The translations under genes and the position numbers were made by a program. The notes under the pieces are model-generated. The model was not told where the DNA came from and searched no databases. It worked only from the letters and a program-made list of their open reading frames with translations. A stretch of DNA of 64,000 nucleotides from Heterohyrax brucei (lineage: Eukaryota; Chordata; Mammalia; Hyracoidea; Procaviidae). Shown here piece after piece: positions 10,606 through 20,859 of the stretch. Where the stretch lies: contig CM053141.1 in assembly GCA_028571685.1 (NCBI GenBank), positions 137,110,833-137,174,832 on the forward strand. Direction: 5' to 3'. Each line of letters opens with the position of its first letter. Within the stretch, counting starts at the first letter, position 1.

Positions 10606-11146
10606 CATCCAACAGTTAAGTCCATGAACTTAATTGTTCTGAGTGCTACATACCTCGTAACTGGTCATCTTCAATGTACTCCCCTTTGGAAGCTGTGCGT
10701 TGATGCCAGTGCCTGGTTCATCCTTCAGAACAATTCTGAAACTCTTTCTGGAATGGCCATTGTGCATGGTGGTACAGTGGCAAGTTTGTGAACTTAATTG
10801 TCTAGATGTCTGTGAGGAAGTTTTTAGTCAGTAAACAAGTAACTATATTAGAACCCCCTGCCTACTTACCTGATCTAGCCCTCAATGACATTTTTTTTCT
10901 TTATCTGATGATAAAGGGTATATTGAAAGAAAGACATTTTGATGACATTCAGGACATGAAGGGTAATACAATGACAGCTCTGATGGCCGTCCCAGAAAAA
11001 GTGTTCCAAAATTGCTTTGCAGGGTGGACTAGTCACTGGCGTTGGTGCATAGCTTCCCAAGGGGAGTCCTTCACAGGTGACCACAGAGATATTCAGCAAT
11101 GAGGTATGTAGCACTTTTTCTAGGATGAATTGGTGAACTCAATTGT
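10606..11146 (+). mobile_element. Mariner-type fold-back element, copy B
   Basis: Bounded by 'ccaacagttaagtccatgaactta' on the left and 'gatgaattggtgaactcaattg' on the right. Bases 10,630-10,770 form a left arm that is the reverse complement of the right 170 or so bases, the transposase 3' end plus terminal repeat. At about 10,785 an internal motif 'tttgtgaacttaattgtc' copies the terminal repeat. Plus-strand transposase C-terminus then follows. The arms could pair to make a long hairpin. Tc1/mariner membership rests on the encoded PxYxPDLAxND motif. The catalytic domain's first two acidic residues are absent, so it cannot encode an active transposase. Confidence 0.85.
10806..11102 (+). pseudogene. 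Mariner transposase C-terminal fragment
   Basis: An open frame of 98 codons beginning MSVRKFLVSKQ. Residues 17-30 (PPAYLPDLALNDIF) match the mariner catalytic signature around the third acidic residue (consensus PYSPDLAPxDxxLF). Residues 34-50 resemble the following 'K..L.GRHFDDI.D...N' helix, and the end 'IASQGESFTGDH' matches the mariner C-terminus. The first two catalytic aspartates and the DNA-binding domain are not in the element. Codon 1 lies at the fold-back junction, so the frame is a relic of a rearrangement and not a gene. The same peptide in decayed form is present in copies A and C. Confidence 0.85.
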
Positions 11147-11319
11147 GTGTATGTGTGTTTAGGTCATTTTATTTTAGTTAAGTATGTAAGTAATTCATTT
11201 TAAATTCTTTTTTTCTCAACTCAGTCCGAAAAGTTTATGCTTCACCTGGGGTTACTAGCTGATATGTATTTGGCCCTACTTCTTCCTCCAGTGCTTAGTA
11301 TGGCATCAGGCTTTTGTTT

Positions 11320-11440
11320 GGGATGGATCTGGTTTCAAATCCAAGCCCTGCCACATGCCAGCTCTGTACTAATGCTGTGTAAATTTGTTACTCTTTCTGA
11401 GCCTCAGCTATTCCTCCATGATCCTCAAACACACATATTC
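11320..11440 (+). repeat. MIR SINE
   Basis: The MIR core is recognisable: 'ggtttcaaatccaagccctgccac', 'gctgtgtaaatttgttactc' and 'ctgagcctcagctattcctcc'. It is old and mammal-wide. The open frame across it is incidental. Confidence 0.7.
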
Positions 11441-11568
11441 TCCCTAGTAACTATGATTTACTTTTGCTTTTGAAACTACACTTTAAGTTATTTGTTTAAT
11501 TGGTTTCATTAACCACCAAAAACTTTCTTCAGTTATAACTATCCTATGACTTCAGGAGAGGAGAAGGG

Positions 11569-11628
11569 ACTGGTAGTTTAATCACAGAATTCTTACCTTC
11601 TGTGTAGGAGATGGGGGCTTGATTTCCC
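11569..11628 (+). promoter_or_regulatory. Decayed Pol III A/B boxes of the tRNA-Gly SINE
   Basis: The A-box region is 'tggtagtttaatcaca' (tRNA-Gly: tggttcagtggtag) and the B-box region is 'ggcttgatttccc' (tRNA: gggttcgattccc). Substitutions in both make present activity unlikely. Confidence 0.5.
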
Positions 11629-11903
11629 AGCCAATGCACCCATTTCACAGCCACCACCCATTTGTCAGCAGAGGCTAATATATTGTTATGATGCTGTGCA
11701 GTTTTCTGCAGTTTCCAGACTAAAAGGGACATGGAAGAATGGGCTGGCAATCTACTTCTAAAAATTAGCCATTGAAGACCTTGTGGATCAAGATGGTTTC
11801 AGCTGCAACCAATCACAGGGATGGTGCAGGACTGGACACCTTTCATTCAGCTGTATGTGGGGTGACCAGGAATCAGAAACCAGCTTGATGGCAGCTAACA
11901 CCA
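11569..11903 (+). repeat. SINE with tRNA-Gly-like head and RTE-type tail
   Basis: The first 70 bases follow tRNA-Gly(GCC): 'tggtagtttaatcacagaattc', then a B-box region 'ggcttgatttccc', then 'agccaatgcacc'. The body includes 'gatgctgtgcagttttctgcag' and 'ttgtggatcaagatgg'. The last 100 or so bases ('gggatggtgcaggactggaca', 'tcagctgtatgtggggtgacc', 'gcttgatggcagctaacacca') parallel the RTE LINE 3' end seen elsewhere in the window. It is a composite SINE: Pol III promoter from tRNA-Gly, mobilisation tail from RTE. It is not a functional tRNA gene. Confidence 0.8.
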
Positions 11904-14900
11904 GTGACCGAGCTATGACTAACCCCTTGATGGTTTATCTCCTGACAGAATGAGTCTACTTTGAAATTATTTTTATAAAGGGGCAATAGAATGTTTTGTG
12001 TTCTTTGGCTATGTTTTGTTGTCCTTACATATGAAAGAGTTTACAAAAATATAGACATTAAATTATGTAACACAAAAATTGGTAAAACAAGAAGTAATTG
12101 ATAATAATATAATTATCCTGATCTATTTTTACATACCTCTATTTCTGAGAAATTGTGCCTTCAGGAAATAAGGACAGAACGTATGTAATTACTGAGACTA
12201 TATTTGTAAATACTAGTTAATTGCTTTCTGGCATTGATTATTATAGAGTACCCTGAGAGACTGGACTTTTCGCTCATTCATAACTTATTTTCTCTGGCGC
12301 TAGATAACTATAGATAGTCCTTTTAATTTTTAAAATTCACAAATGTTTCCCTGAACAAGATGCATCTCTCTCAGCTAATCTTGTGGAGAGTATAACTGAT
12401 CTTTTTTTGATCAGTATGGTCAGGTCTTTTGGCAGGCAATTCAGTAAGTTTTCTTAAACTGTGTTTGTGTTTTTTGCTTCTACTAGTATTGTTCTACTTT
12501 TATTTCATTAGAATACCTATAAATTTATAAGTTGGACTGTCTTTCTCTGTCCTAAATATTTTGTGGTTTTCATGTCCATACTATCTCGCTGTTACACTAG
12601 AAAAGCTCATTCCTTTTTTTTCTTAACAGTTTTGATTTTTCTATTGTCTGTTAAGCTTTTCACTTCCCCAGGGTAGATTTGAATTATTCTCCAGATTTTT
12701 ATGTGTGCACAATATTTCTGTATCTCATCTTGCTCCTTTTTTGACATTTTTTTCTTACCTGTATAACCCATCTGAATTTTTCCTTAGGGTTTTCTTTCCC
12801 TACTTCATAGTGAGTTTTGTCTTCCCACATATAGTCAAAATGTTCTCAAAATTTTTTTTTGGCTTTTATGTATGAAATCATATTCAGAGCCCTATTCTTC
12901 CTTTGAATCATTGGAATGTTTTTTTTTCCATTTCTTGGTCCACTACTTTTTTTTTTCTCTCATTGATTTGTTACTGGTTTATTCATTTTTATTCATCTTC
13001 AAATTAGGAAAAATCAACAATGCCCTGTATCTACTAGCTGTCAGAGAATTTTTATTATCAAGGAGTCTTGACTAAGTTAGGTGTTAGTGAAATCCTCTTT
13101 CTCATCCTCATTAAGCGGCATTCTGAATTATGTCAGTCCTTTCCAGTGTTGGACAGGGAGCCATCTGGTTCAGCTATGCTAGATTTAATTGTTCTTTCAA
13201 ATACTGAATATTTCTCTAGTTCATTGATACCATGAACATGCAAAATGATAATCTTCATTATATATTGCAACTGGCTCTTGTTACAGTGTTTTGCCTATGG
13301 GTACCCCTAAGTTCAAGATACTATGTTTCACACTGTTTCTTCTGTCTCTTCTCATTCCACCTTAATTCTCTGAAATACTTAAAAATGATTTAGAAACATT
13401 GAGAAAGCTAGGAAGGAAGTAACAGAACACTGAGGCCCAAGCAAGCATGTGATACAGGTCAAGAGTATCTACCTGACTTTGTAATTAGGTAGTCTCTAGG
13501 GCTCTGAACCAGACGGAACTGCTGGGGAAAGGATGAAAAGACTCAGGTACTTTCTAGTGTATTTGCAGAATGTAGGTTGTGCTGCCTTATGAAGTATGCC
13601 ACGGGTAAGTAACTGATAGATTCTTAATCTCTCTCTCACAGTTTCACAGGTTAGTGAAAATTTCTTCACTGTTCAAGAAATAGATTGTTGTCTGTCTCAG
13701 TTTTGGTTTTATTGAGAATTTGGTTTTTTCTCTGCCTGAGGTATCTCAGAAGTTGGGAGAATGAGTTAAGTGGTTCCTGTGAGATGCCATTTAAACTGAA
13801 ATGATCTATGTCTGTGTCTTTATTATTCAATCTCATTATTTTCTTGCACTTGAATTAACAATCGGTTAACTAGCTCCCCAGCCCCATTTCCCTCTCATCC
13901 CAGTCCTATTACACTGCCACCAAGCAGATTCGAAAACAGCTACAACAGTAAAATGTATCATATTTCTAGCTTGTAGCTGGCTCTAGAAAAGACTCAACTC
14001 ACTTGGACTGACATACAAGATAGATCAAAAGTTAGCTACCAATGATATCTGACTTTATTTATCATTATGCATCCATATCTACACATTCTTGTCCACTCAT
14101 TCTTGTCACATCGAGTATCCCAGTAACTTGCAGAGGCTGCAGGCTCTTTCACTATGCCATGCCTTTCTTCATGTGGTTTTTGCCATTTTGAATGTTCTTG
14201 GACATTTTCTTCATTTACTAAATTACTATCTATTAAAGACACACGAATATCATTTTTGCACTACGAATCTCTAAGATAAGTAAAATATTTTTTGCAATGT
14301 TATTTGATAAGGGTACACTTTTTACTCAGTCACATTTTATAGGGCTAAATCACATCTTATAGGGCTAAATGTTCCATAAGAAATCATTTGAGAAGTATCA
14401 GAACTAACTCGATAGCAGTGGGTTTGGCTGTTTTTTCTTATTTGGCTGCAGTGCTGGTGACGTTAAGAGGCTGAAGAGAAAGGAGGTTTAAGCAGGGCCC
14501 AAAGTTAAAATTAAAAATTCAGTTTAGATCAAGGTTGAATAGATTATCTGCAGATTATGCTGTGAAACCTGTAGTTTATCTTAATTGCAATGGCAAAAAA
14601 AAAAAAAAAAAAATCACTTAAAAACAGTTGTGGTGTTAACATTGTAAAAACTATATTTTCTCTCTCTCTCAAAGGAAAATTATAGTAATGATGGAAAAAT
14701 TCATGCAGATTACTCTAGACCTCAAATCTTTGCTCATACTCAACCATGATCTATCATTTCTGTCTAATGATAGCTGCTGAATCTATTCAAATCTATGGCT
14801 TAGTAAGCCTGACAGAATGCAACTCATGATGGAGAATTCCAATGCCTGGTTCCTTGGTTTCACATAATTAGGTGCAGCATCTCTACCAGGGCCAAATAGG

Positions 14901-15474
14901 AGGCCAGGAATGGTTTCCGCAAATGGCATATAATTCTCTGCTACAGATAACATAGCCTCATTCCGTGGTTAGGAGACGGGGTTATGATTATCTCACTGAG
15001 ACTTGTCCTAAGTTTCCTATGGCATCTTTTCCTGCCACTGACACTCTCGATACAAGTGTCTGCTGAGACATATGATTCAAGCAGTAGGGTTGTTTGTACC
15101 ACCACCTGGACCTGCCGAGGCTTTTCTTGCTTTGAGGCTACTCAAAGATGATAGCCTTTCATTGTAGCCATTACAAAGCCAATCAATGTACTCTCAAGGA
15201 CTACTCTTCCTCTAGAATGCAAAGAGACACATCAAATGTTGTCCTTGTTTCTTTGTGGTAGGAGATCAAAGATGCAATAACTTTTCTCTTAATTTGAAGG
15301 GATTGTCTCAGCATGACCCTGACTGCTGGGACTACCCCTCCCCTTTAAAATTTTACTGACAGTGCAGCCCCTGGGTCATTATAGAATTTAATTCATCCAT
15401 TCTTGATGCCATGTATTTTGCTATGGTCTTCATCATGGTAATCAACTTTTGCTCATCTGGACAAATAAGCACAA
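11904..15474. other. Long stretch with no recognised gene or element
   Basis: About 3.5 kb, AT-rich and T-rich from 12,400 to 13,000. I find no convincing repeat family, RNA gene or exon. An 18-base near-repeat 'cacatyttatagggctaaat' occurs twice in tandem at 14,331-14,371. An A-run occupies 14,594-14,612 and a short (TC) run lies near 14,661. The open frames of 60-68 codons here (12,872, 14,036 and 14,089) lack protein-like features. Confidence 0.4.
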
Positions 15475-15983
15475 TGTCATGGACTGAATTATGGTCCCCC
15501 AAAAATGTGTGTATCAATTTGACTGGGCCACCACGATTCCCAATATTGTGTGGTTGTCCTCTGTTCTGTGACTGTAATTTTATGTTAAAGAGGACTAGGG
15601 TGGGATTATAACACCCTCACCTATCTCACATCACTGTTCCAATATAAACAGAGTTTCCTTGGGCTGTGGCTGGTACCACCTTTTATCTTTCAAGAGATAA
15701 AAGGGAAGAGAAGGGAGCCAACAGTTGGGAACTTCACACCAAGAAGCATTGAGAGCAGAGCATGTCCTCTGGACCTTGGGGTCCTTGGACCTGACAAACT
15801 CTTTGACCAGGGGAAGATTGACAAGAAGGATCTTCCTCCAGAGCTTATAGAGAAAGCCTTCCCCTAGAGGTGACACCTTGAATTTGGACTGCTAGTCTAC
15901 TTTAACGTGAGGAAATAAATTTCTCTTGTTAAAGTCATCTACTTCTGGTATTTCTGTTAGAGCAGTACTATATGACCAAGACA
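15475..15983 (+). repeat. MaLR-like LTR, complete solo copy
   Basis: The LTR begins 'tgtcatggactgaatta' and ends 'atatgaccaagaca', giving the expected TG...CA ends over 509 bases. Internal landmarks are 'gtgtgtatcaatttgactggg', 'gttgtcctctgttctgtgactg' and 'gaatttggactgctagtctac'. The 3' terminus resembles MLT1/MSTA. It is a solo LTR with no adjoining internal region, and the best local reference for its family. Confidence 0.85.
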
Positions 15984-16718
15984 TGTAACATCCTCAATGC
16001 AGTCAACAATGTGTTATATATAATATAAAGATAGCCCCAGTTTCTTTGGATTATATTATGGCAAAGAGTAGGACACTATATGTAGTCCCGGGGCAAAGCT
16101 GCAATTGTATACTGTTGCCTGTTCCATGTGAATAAAAATTGTGATTCTATTTTCTGACTGGAATTGGGAAAAAAGCCCCAACCAAACTGATACTTCCATA
16201 GTAATATCATAGTGAACAGAACTACTCAGTCCTTGAAATAAGCATAGGAGAATTTATTCAGTAAAAAAAAAGAAGAGTGCAAGAAAACGTACATTCAAAT
16301 GCAGACAGACAGCAGTGCACCAAAGTAACAACTTGTGGCTTCAGTGAGAGAGCCTCTAACATGAAAGGATAAAATCCAATAGAAATTATAATACAACCAT
16401 TTGATTGATTATTTTTTGGTGCGGGTCACTAGAGGAATAAGATAGAAAGAGAAAAATGCGCTCCTATTGGATAATTAGGTACAGAGGCTTATAGGGATTG
16501 ATTTCAGTAACTAATTACAGACATTTTCAATCATACTAACATATCCTTCAGGAGGAGTCATCAGACATCACTGGTTGATATTAAGCAGCTCTGACCAGAT
16601 GTCTCAGGCATTTGTGATTAAGCATTCAGTACTAGTACCTCATTTACAAAATCATTTTAAGATATCTAAGATGCTTTAGATCAGATTACCTCCAGGACCC
16701 TTTCAAAATATTTTTTTA
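15984..16718. other. Unique spacer
   Basis: I see no gene or recognised repeat. There are short A-runs near 16,263 and T-runs near 16,711. Confidence 0.4.
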
Positions 16719-16983
16719 TTGTTGTTGTTTGGTGCCATCAAGTTGGTTCTGACTCACAGTAACCCTGCGTCCAGCAGAATGAAGCCCTGCCTGGTCCGCA
16801 CTGGCCTCACAATCACCCTTAACACTTACACCTTCTGTTGCAGAAACTGTATCAACCCATCTCATCAAGAGTCTTCCTCTTTGGTTGCTGACCCTCTTCT
16901 TTACCAAGCATGATGTCTGTCTCCAGGGATCAGTCCCTCTTGATAATATGTCTAAAGTATGTGAGACAAAGTCTGTCATAAAG
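16719..16983 (-). repeat. RTE (BovB-like) LINE, 3' end
   Basis: The minus strand carries the end of the RTE ORF: an 87-codon frame includes RGRLLMRWVDTVSATEG and ends QNQLDGTKQQQ. This matches the family end 'RMRWIDTV...RLDGT-QQQ' running into the 'caacaacaa' tail. It is truncated at the 5' side inside the ORF. Confidence 0.82.
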
Positions 16984-17450
16984 AATATTTGTTAAGCCCT
17001 CTTTACACCAAGACACCGGTGTCAAGATTACCTTCCTTAGAATGTATTTCTTTCACATTCTGGCCTGACCGGGGGCTACTCACAATTAAGGAGCCGAATT
17101 GCAGGTGCCTGTGAAAAGTCTGGGTTGGCTGTGCGAGAGCAGTTAGGCAAAGCATGAAGCTCAGGCAGGTATGGAAAAAACACAAATTTAATTGAACAAA
17201 AACTAGTTTAATTCAATTATTCCATCTTGGTCAGAAAGGCTTCATGAACTATTACTTTATATTATGGAAATGAGGCCATTCAGTGACTCTAGAAAAACCA
17301 CACGTCTGGAATAGCAGCCACAGTTAAGGGTATCACTTAGTGGAGTTTGCAGTAGTCTCCTTTCACCTTTTAGAATGCAGCGTATTTCTGAAGTGGCCAG
17401 ACTGGTGGATTTAACGGAAATAAGGTAGGAACCACAGCCTTGATCCGTTA
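16984..17450. other. Unique spacer
   Basis: No gene or recognised repeat is seen. Bases 17,040-17,180 are GC-richer than the surroundings but show no coding structure. Confidence 0.35.
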
Positions 17451-17760
17451 GATCTGTGCTGTCCAGTAAAGTAGGCACTTCTGCTACTACTATCCACTGC
17501 TATCAAGTCAATTCTGGCTCATAGCAACCCTACAGAACAGAGTAGAGCTGCCACCATGGAATTTCCAAGGAGCACCTGGCAGATTCTAACTGCCAGCCTT
17601 TTGGTCAGCAGCCTTAGCACTCAGCCACGGTGCCACCTGGGTTTCCCATGTAGGCACTACTTACATAAAAATTAAAACTTGATTTCTCAGTTATGAAAGC
17701 CATATTTCAAGTGCTTAGTAGAAGGTTCTATTGAGAGCATTACTTTAGATCCTTAAAGGT
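17451..17760. repeat. Old DNA-transposon-like repeat split by AfroSINE
   Basis: 'gatctgtgctgtccagtaaagtaggcac' on the left and 'tatttcaagtgcttagtag' with 'ttctattgagagca' on the right resemble the two arms of a common palindromic mammalian DNA element. Its ends read 'ctgtccaata' and its arms read 'tttcaagtgctcaatag'. The family is not assigned. The AfroSINE at 17,493-17,647 sits between the arms, duplicating 'taggcact' on both sides (17,471 and 17,651), which is probably its target-site duplication. Confidence 0.5.
17493..17647 (-). repeat. AfroSINE with probable target-site duplication
   Basis: Minus-strand copy: 'ctatcaagtcaattctggctcatagc', 'tttccaaggagcacctggcag', 'cagccttttggtcagcagcc' and the head 'ggtgccacctgggtttcc'. 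The flanking host word 'gtaggcact' occurs on both sides (17,470 and 17,650). Confidence 0.9.
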
Positions 17761-18394
17761 AGTACTTATTCCTTACCCCAGGATGAAATATTGGTTTTGA
17801 TTTACTATTTTGGCTGTCATGGTTTCGGTGTCAGAGCTTTGTATTTCAGCTTCACAATAAGGTTAGGAAATAAAGGTGTCTAAGTTGGTCACAGTAACAA
17901 TAGAACAACTGCCTACCTTGGCCACTCAAACTACAATCTTCATTCATTCACCCAGTCCTGAATGTCTGTTATTCAGAAGGCACTAAATAAGGTAACAAAA
18001 TCACAGAGCTGAACAAAGTTGAACAGAAAGACTTAACTTATGTATCCCCTCTTCTGTGAGGTTTTCTGTGACCACCAATTCTCTTTTCATCCTGTTGGAG
18101 TAGAAAAACTTCCTATATGTTTCAATGCACCTGTGCAAACCCTTAATAGTGCTTACTACACTATTGGGTAGCAGAATTATTTTTCTTTTTGTTTTGGATG
18201 TTTAAAAAATAGGTAGAAAAGAATAAATTGTCATCTTGTAACAACTATGATATATTTGTGTCCTTGTGTTTACCTCTCTGACAGTTTCACAATTTTACTT
18301 TCACTTGAGGCCAGTAGATGAATAGTCTCAAGACATTTGCTCTTATCCATGTTTGGTACAGCAGAGGACAAAAGAACACTAAACTTTCAGGCAT
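17761..18394. other. Unique spacer
   Basis: I recognise no gene or repeat family here. Confidence 0.35.
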
Positions 18395-18560
18395 AAATTC
18401 TGGGTTTGACTTTTGAATCTGCTGTTTCTCAGATCATAAAAAAATCATATACTGTATCTGAAATTTGGTATCTTTATGTGTAACATAGGTATATTGGTGT
18501 CATAATGCCCTACCTCAAAAGGCAGTTATGAGGAATCAAGTGATACTGTGTATGGCTTAG
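18395..18560 (+). repeat. MIR SINE
   Basis: Decayed MIR: 'tctgggtttgacttttgaatctgc', 'ggtatctttatgtgtaacataggtat', then 'ccctacctcaaaaggcagttatgaggaatcaagtga', in MIR order. Confidence 0.7.
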
Positions 18561-18562
18561 AT

Positions 18563-18778
18563 CAGGGCTCTCACCCTCAGCACTACTGACATTTGGGTTG
18601 GATAATTGTCTTTTGGGGGTGGCAGGTTCATAGTAGGGATCCTGTGCACAGTATGATGCTCCTCCTACTAGATTCCAATGCTGTCATCATCACTGCTGGT
18701 TGTGACAACTAAAAATCCCTCCAGATATTGCCAATGTCCCCTGAGAAGCAAAATCACTCTATGGTGAGAATCACTGGT
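18563..18778 (-). repeat. MER20 (hAT-Charlie DNA transposon)
   Basis: The non-autonomous hAT element MER20 is clear in reverse orientation. Read on the plus strand: 'cagggctctcaccctcagcac', 'actgacatttgggttgg', 'ggttgtgacaactaaaaat', 'ccctccagatattgcc' and 'aatgtcccctgagaagcaaaatc', ending 'gagaatcactgg'. Both terminal regions are present, so the copy is nearly full length. It is non-coding and old enough to be shared across placental mammals. Confidence 0.88.
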
Positions 18779-19085
18779 ATAGATGAAAATATTTTATAGA
18801 TTGTAAAGAAGCATGCAAATCTTAATCATATTTTTGTTTACTATTTACTCATCTATACTTGGGAACTGATACACATAAATATCATTTAATTAATTTTCTA
18901 TGAGGCCACACAATACTTTGTACATCAGCATAATTAATATCTGTGACTATTTCCCAGCCATGATAAGCTAAGTGTAAAAACTGTAGACAAAATATACTTC
19001 TTTATATTTGTTTCACAGTTGTAAACTGAGATCTTTGGTTTTTAGAAGCATCTTTTAACACCTTCAAAACTTTTGGTGTAGTAGT

Positions 19086-19400
19086 CCAGGTAGGTTAAGT
19101 TATGCTGCTATGGAAAAAAACTCTAAAACATCAGTGACTTAACACAACAAAGGTTAATTTTTCTAGGCACAAAGGTTGCTGTGACTCCCCAGATAACTGG
19201 CTGCATACAGCAACTCAAAGCTTCTATAATCTTTTTATTCTGCTGTCTCAGCATGAGGCCTCCTTAATCAGGACAGCATGGGAAGAGAGAGTTGGAGTAA
19301 AGCCAGTTCTTCTATGCATCATCATTTCTGTCCAAAACTGTTTGGCCAGAATAAATCACATTGCCCTATCTAAAAAGCAAGGGGGCTAGGAACTGACAAG
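19086..19400. repeat. Old mammalian repeat, family not assigned
   Basis: The wording 'ttatgctgctatgg...cagtgacttaacacaacaaagg' and 'ggccagaataaatcacattgcc' follows a common mammalian interspersed repeat (canonical 'atctcagtggcttaacacaacaaaggtt'). I cannot name it with confidence. It is non-coding. Confidence 0.4.
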
Positions 19401-20859
19401 GAACAGTTAGAATGAAGCGGGAGAGGAGGGCCCAGGAGGGGCCTTCAGGCCCCTGTGTTCAAATAGACAGTCAAGACTAATTCTTTACTTTTTTTATAGA
19501 ACTGACTCTCTACTTGCTTTTCTTAAAATCCCTGGCTTCCTTTACCTGGCTCAGGCAGGAAATCATGCATTAACCGGCAGGAGCCACTGGGATAATATCT
19601 CTGCAGCTTCTTTTTACAGCTTTTTGGGCACATCGACAGAATGGAGAGGCCAGTTGAAGGCACCAGTGGAACCCCTTGCCGCAGGTGACAACTGAGAGTA
19701 TCCTGGACTTCATTTCAAATGCATGTCTTGTCTGAGGCCTGCTCTGGGACAGAAGCCCCACCCAAATCGCTCTCATTTCTTCTCCAGAACCCACCCCCTG
19801 TGCTGGCAGAGCACGTAGCTTCCCCTTTAAATACTGCCACCTTGCTTGACAGTTTCAGACAGGCTCTGAGAACAAAAATGTTGTCTGTCCTCTGTGCTGC
19901 CTGAAGCTCAGAAACAAAAAGCTCTGATCATTTACTCAAGCTTCCTGTCTTAAAAATTGGTTTGGCGGCAGGTCGCCAAGAACTCTGGAGCCTTGTCTGG
20001 TAACAAGAATATTTAAAGAGCATCATTGCATTCACCAGATTTGAATCTTGAAGCTCATTTCAGAGTCACAATAACCTGTTTTCATACTGAAAATATAGCT
20101 CATGTTATTATGCTCTAAACACATGCCTTTAGTTTCTTTAATGTCCAGTGAACTATAATCAAAGATGTACCTTTTATGGAAAGAGTTAAGTCTACTCTGG
20201 GATGACAGCACGTGTGTAATGGATGTGTGTTGTACCTCTTAGACATTTGCCCTACTTCTCAGAGGCCCACATTCTTCCTAGTTGCTGTGAGTAATGTTAC
20301 TGAATGCTCACAGCTAAGGACCTTATCCTGAATTGGTTGCCTGCAAAGAAGACAACTGCACAAGGAAACGTCCCCCCTTTTGTACTAGACGGCAAGTCAA
20401 GAAAGGGTTACATTTCTAAAGCCTGAAGGTAGTGGCTGGCTGTGGATCATCTGAGGTCTCAGCTACAGTTGTCTTTCAGTTCAGTCCATCCCACTCCCCA
20501 GTGCTGGTTTCCTCACATTCTCTTAGATGTTGTTTCAAACAAACAATCTCTAATTATCCTCCTGCATGCAAATTTTTGCCTCAGAGTCTGTTTCCCAGGA
20601 AACCTGAACTATGAAAATATGCGAAGTTCATTATTTAATCATAGTTTGTACCTTATTTCCCATTGTGTAACCCTTTGATATAGTTCCCATTCAAATTGCT
20701 AGCAAAGTCTTAAAAGAGTCCCTTGCAAGTAATAATGCCATGATGTCAGAGATAACTAGGGCAAGGCCAGACAGAAAAATAAATAAATGCGTTTGTAAAA
20801 TACTGAAAGCAGGAAGAAAAAGTTATACCATGTTTCGTGGGAGAATAATACTAGCTCGG
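19400..20859. other. Repeat-free stretch left of the CNE candidate
   Basis: I see no recognised repeat. Base composition is more balanced than in flanking DNA. The short open frames (60-78 codons at 19,570, 19,719, 20,432 and 20,442) overlap one another in several frames and are not supported as exons. Confidence 0.4.

Noticed and set aside
11569-11640. Possible functional tRNA-Gly gene
   Set aside because: The tRNA-like part is decayed in both internal promoter boxes, has no clean acceptor stem, and continues directly into a SINE body and RTE-type tail.
12400-13000. T-rich tract considered as antisense L1
   Set aside because: I found no ordered L1 motif in any frame; richness in T alone is not evidence.
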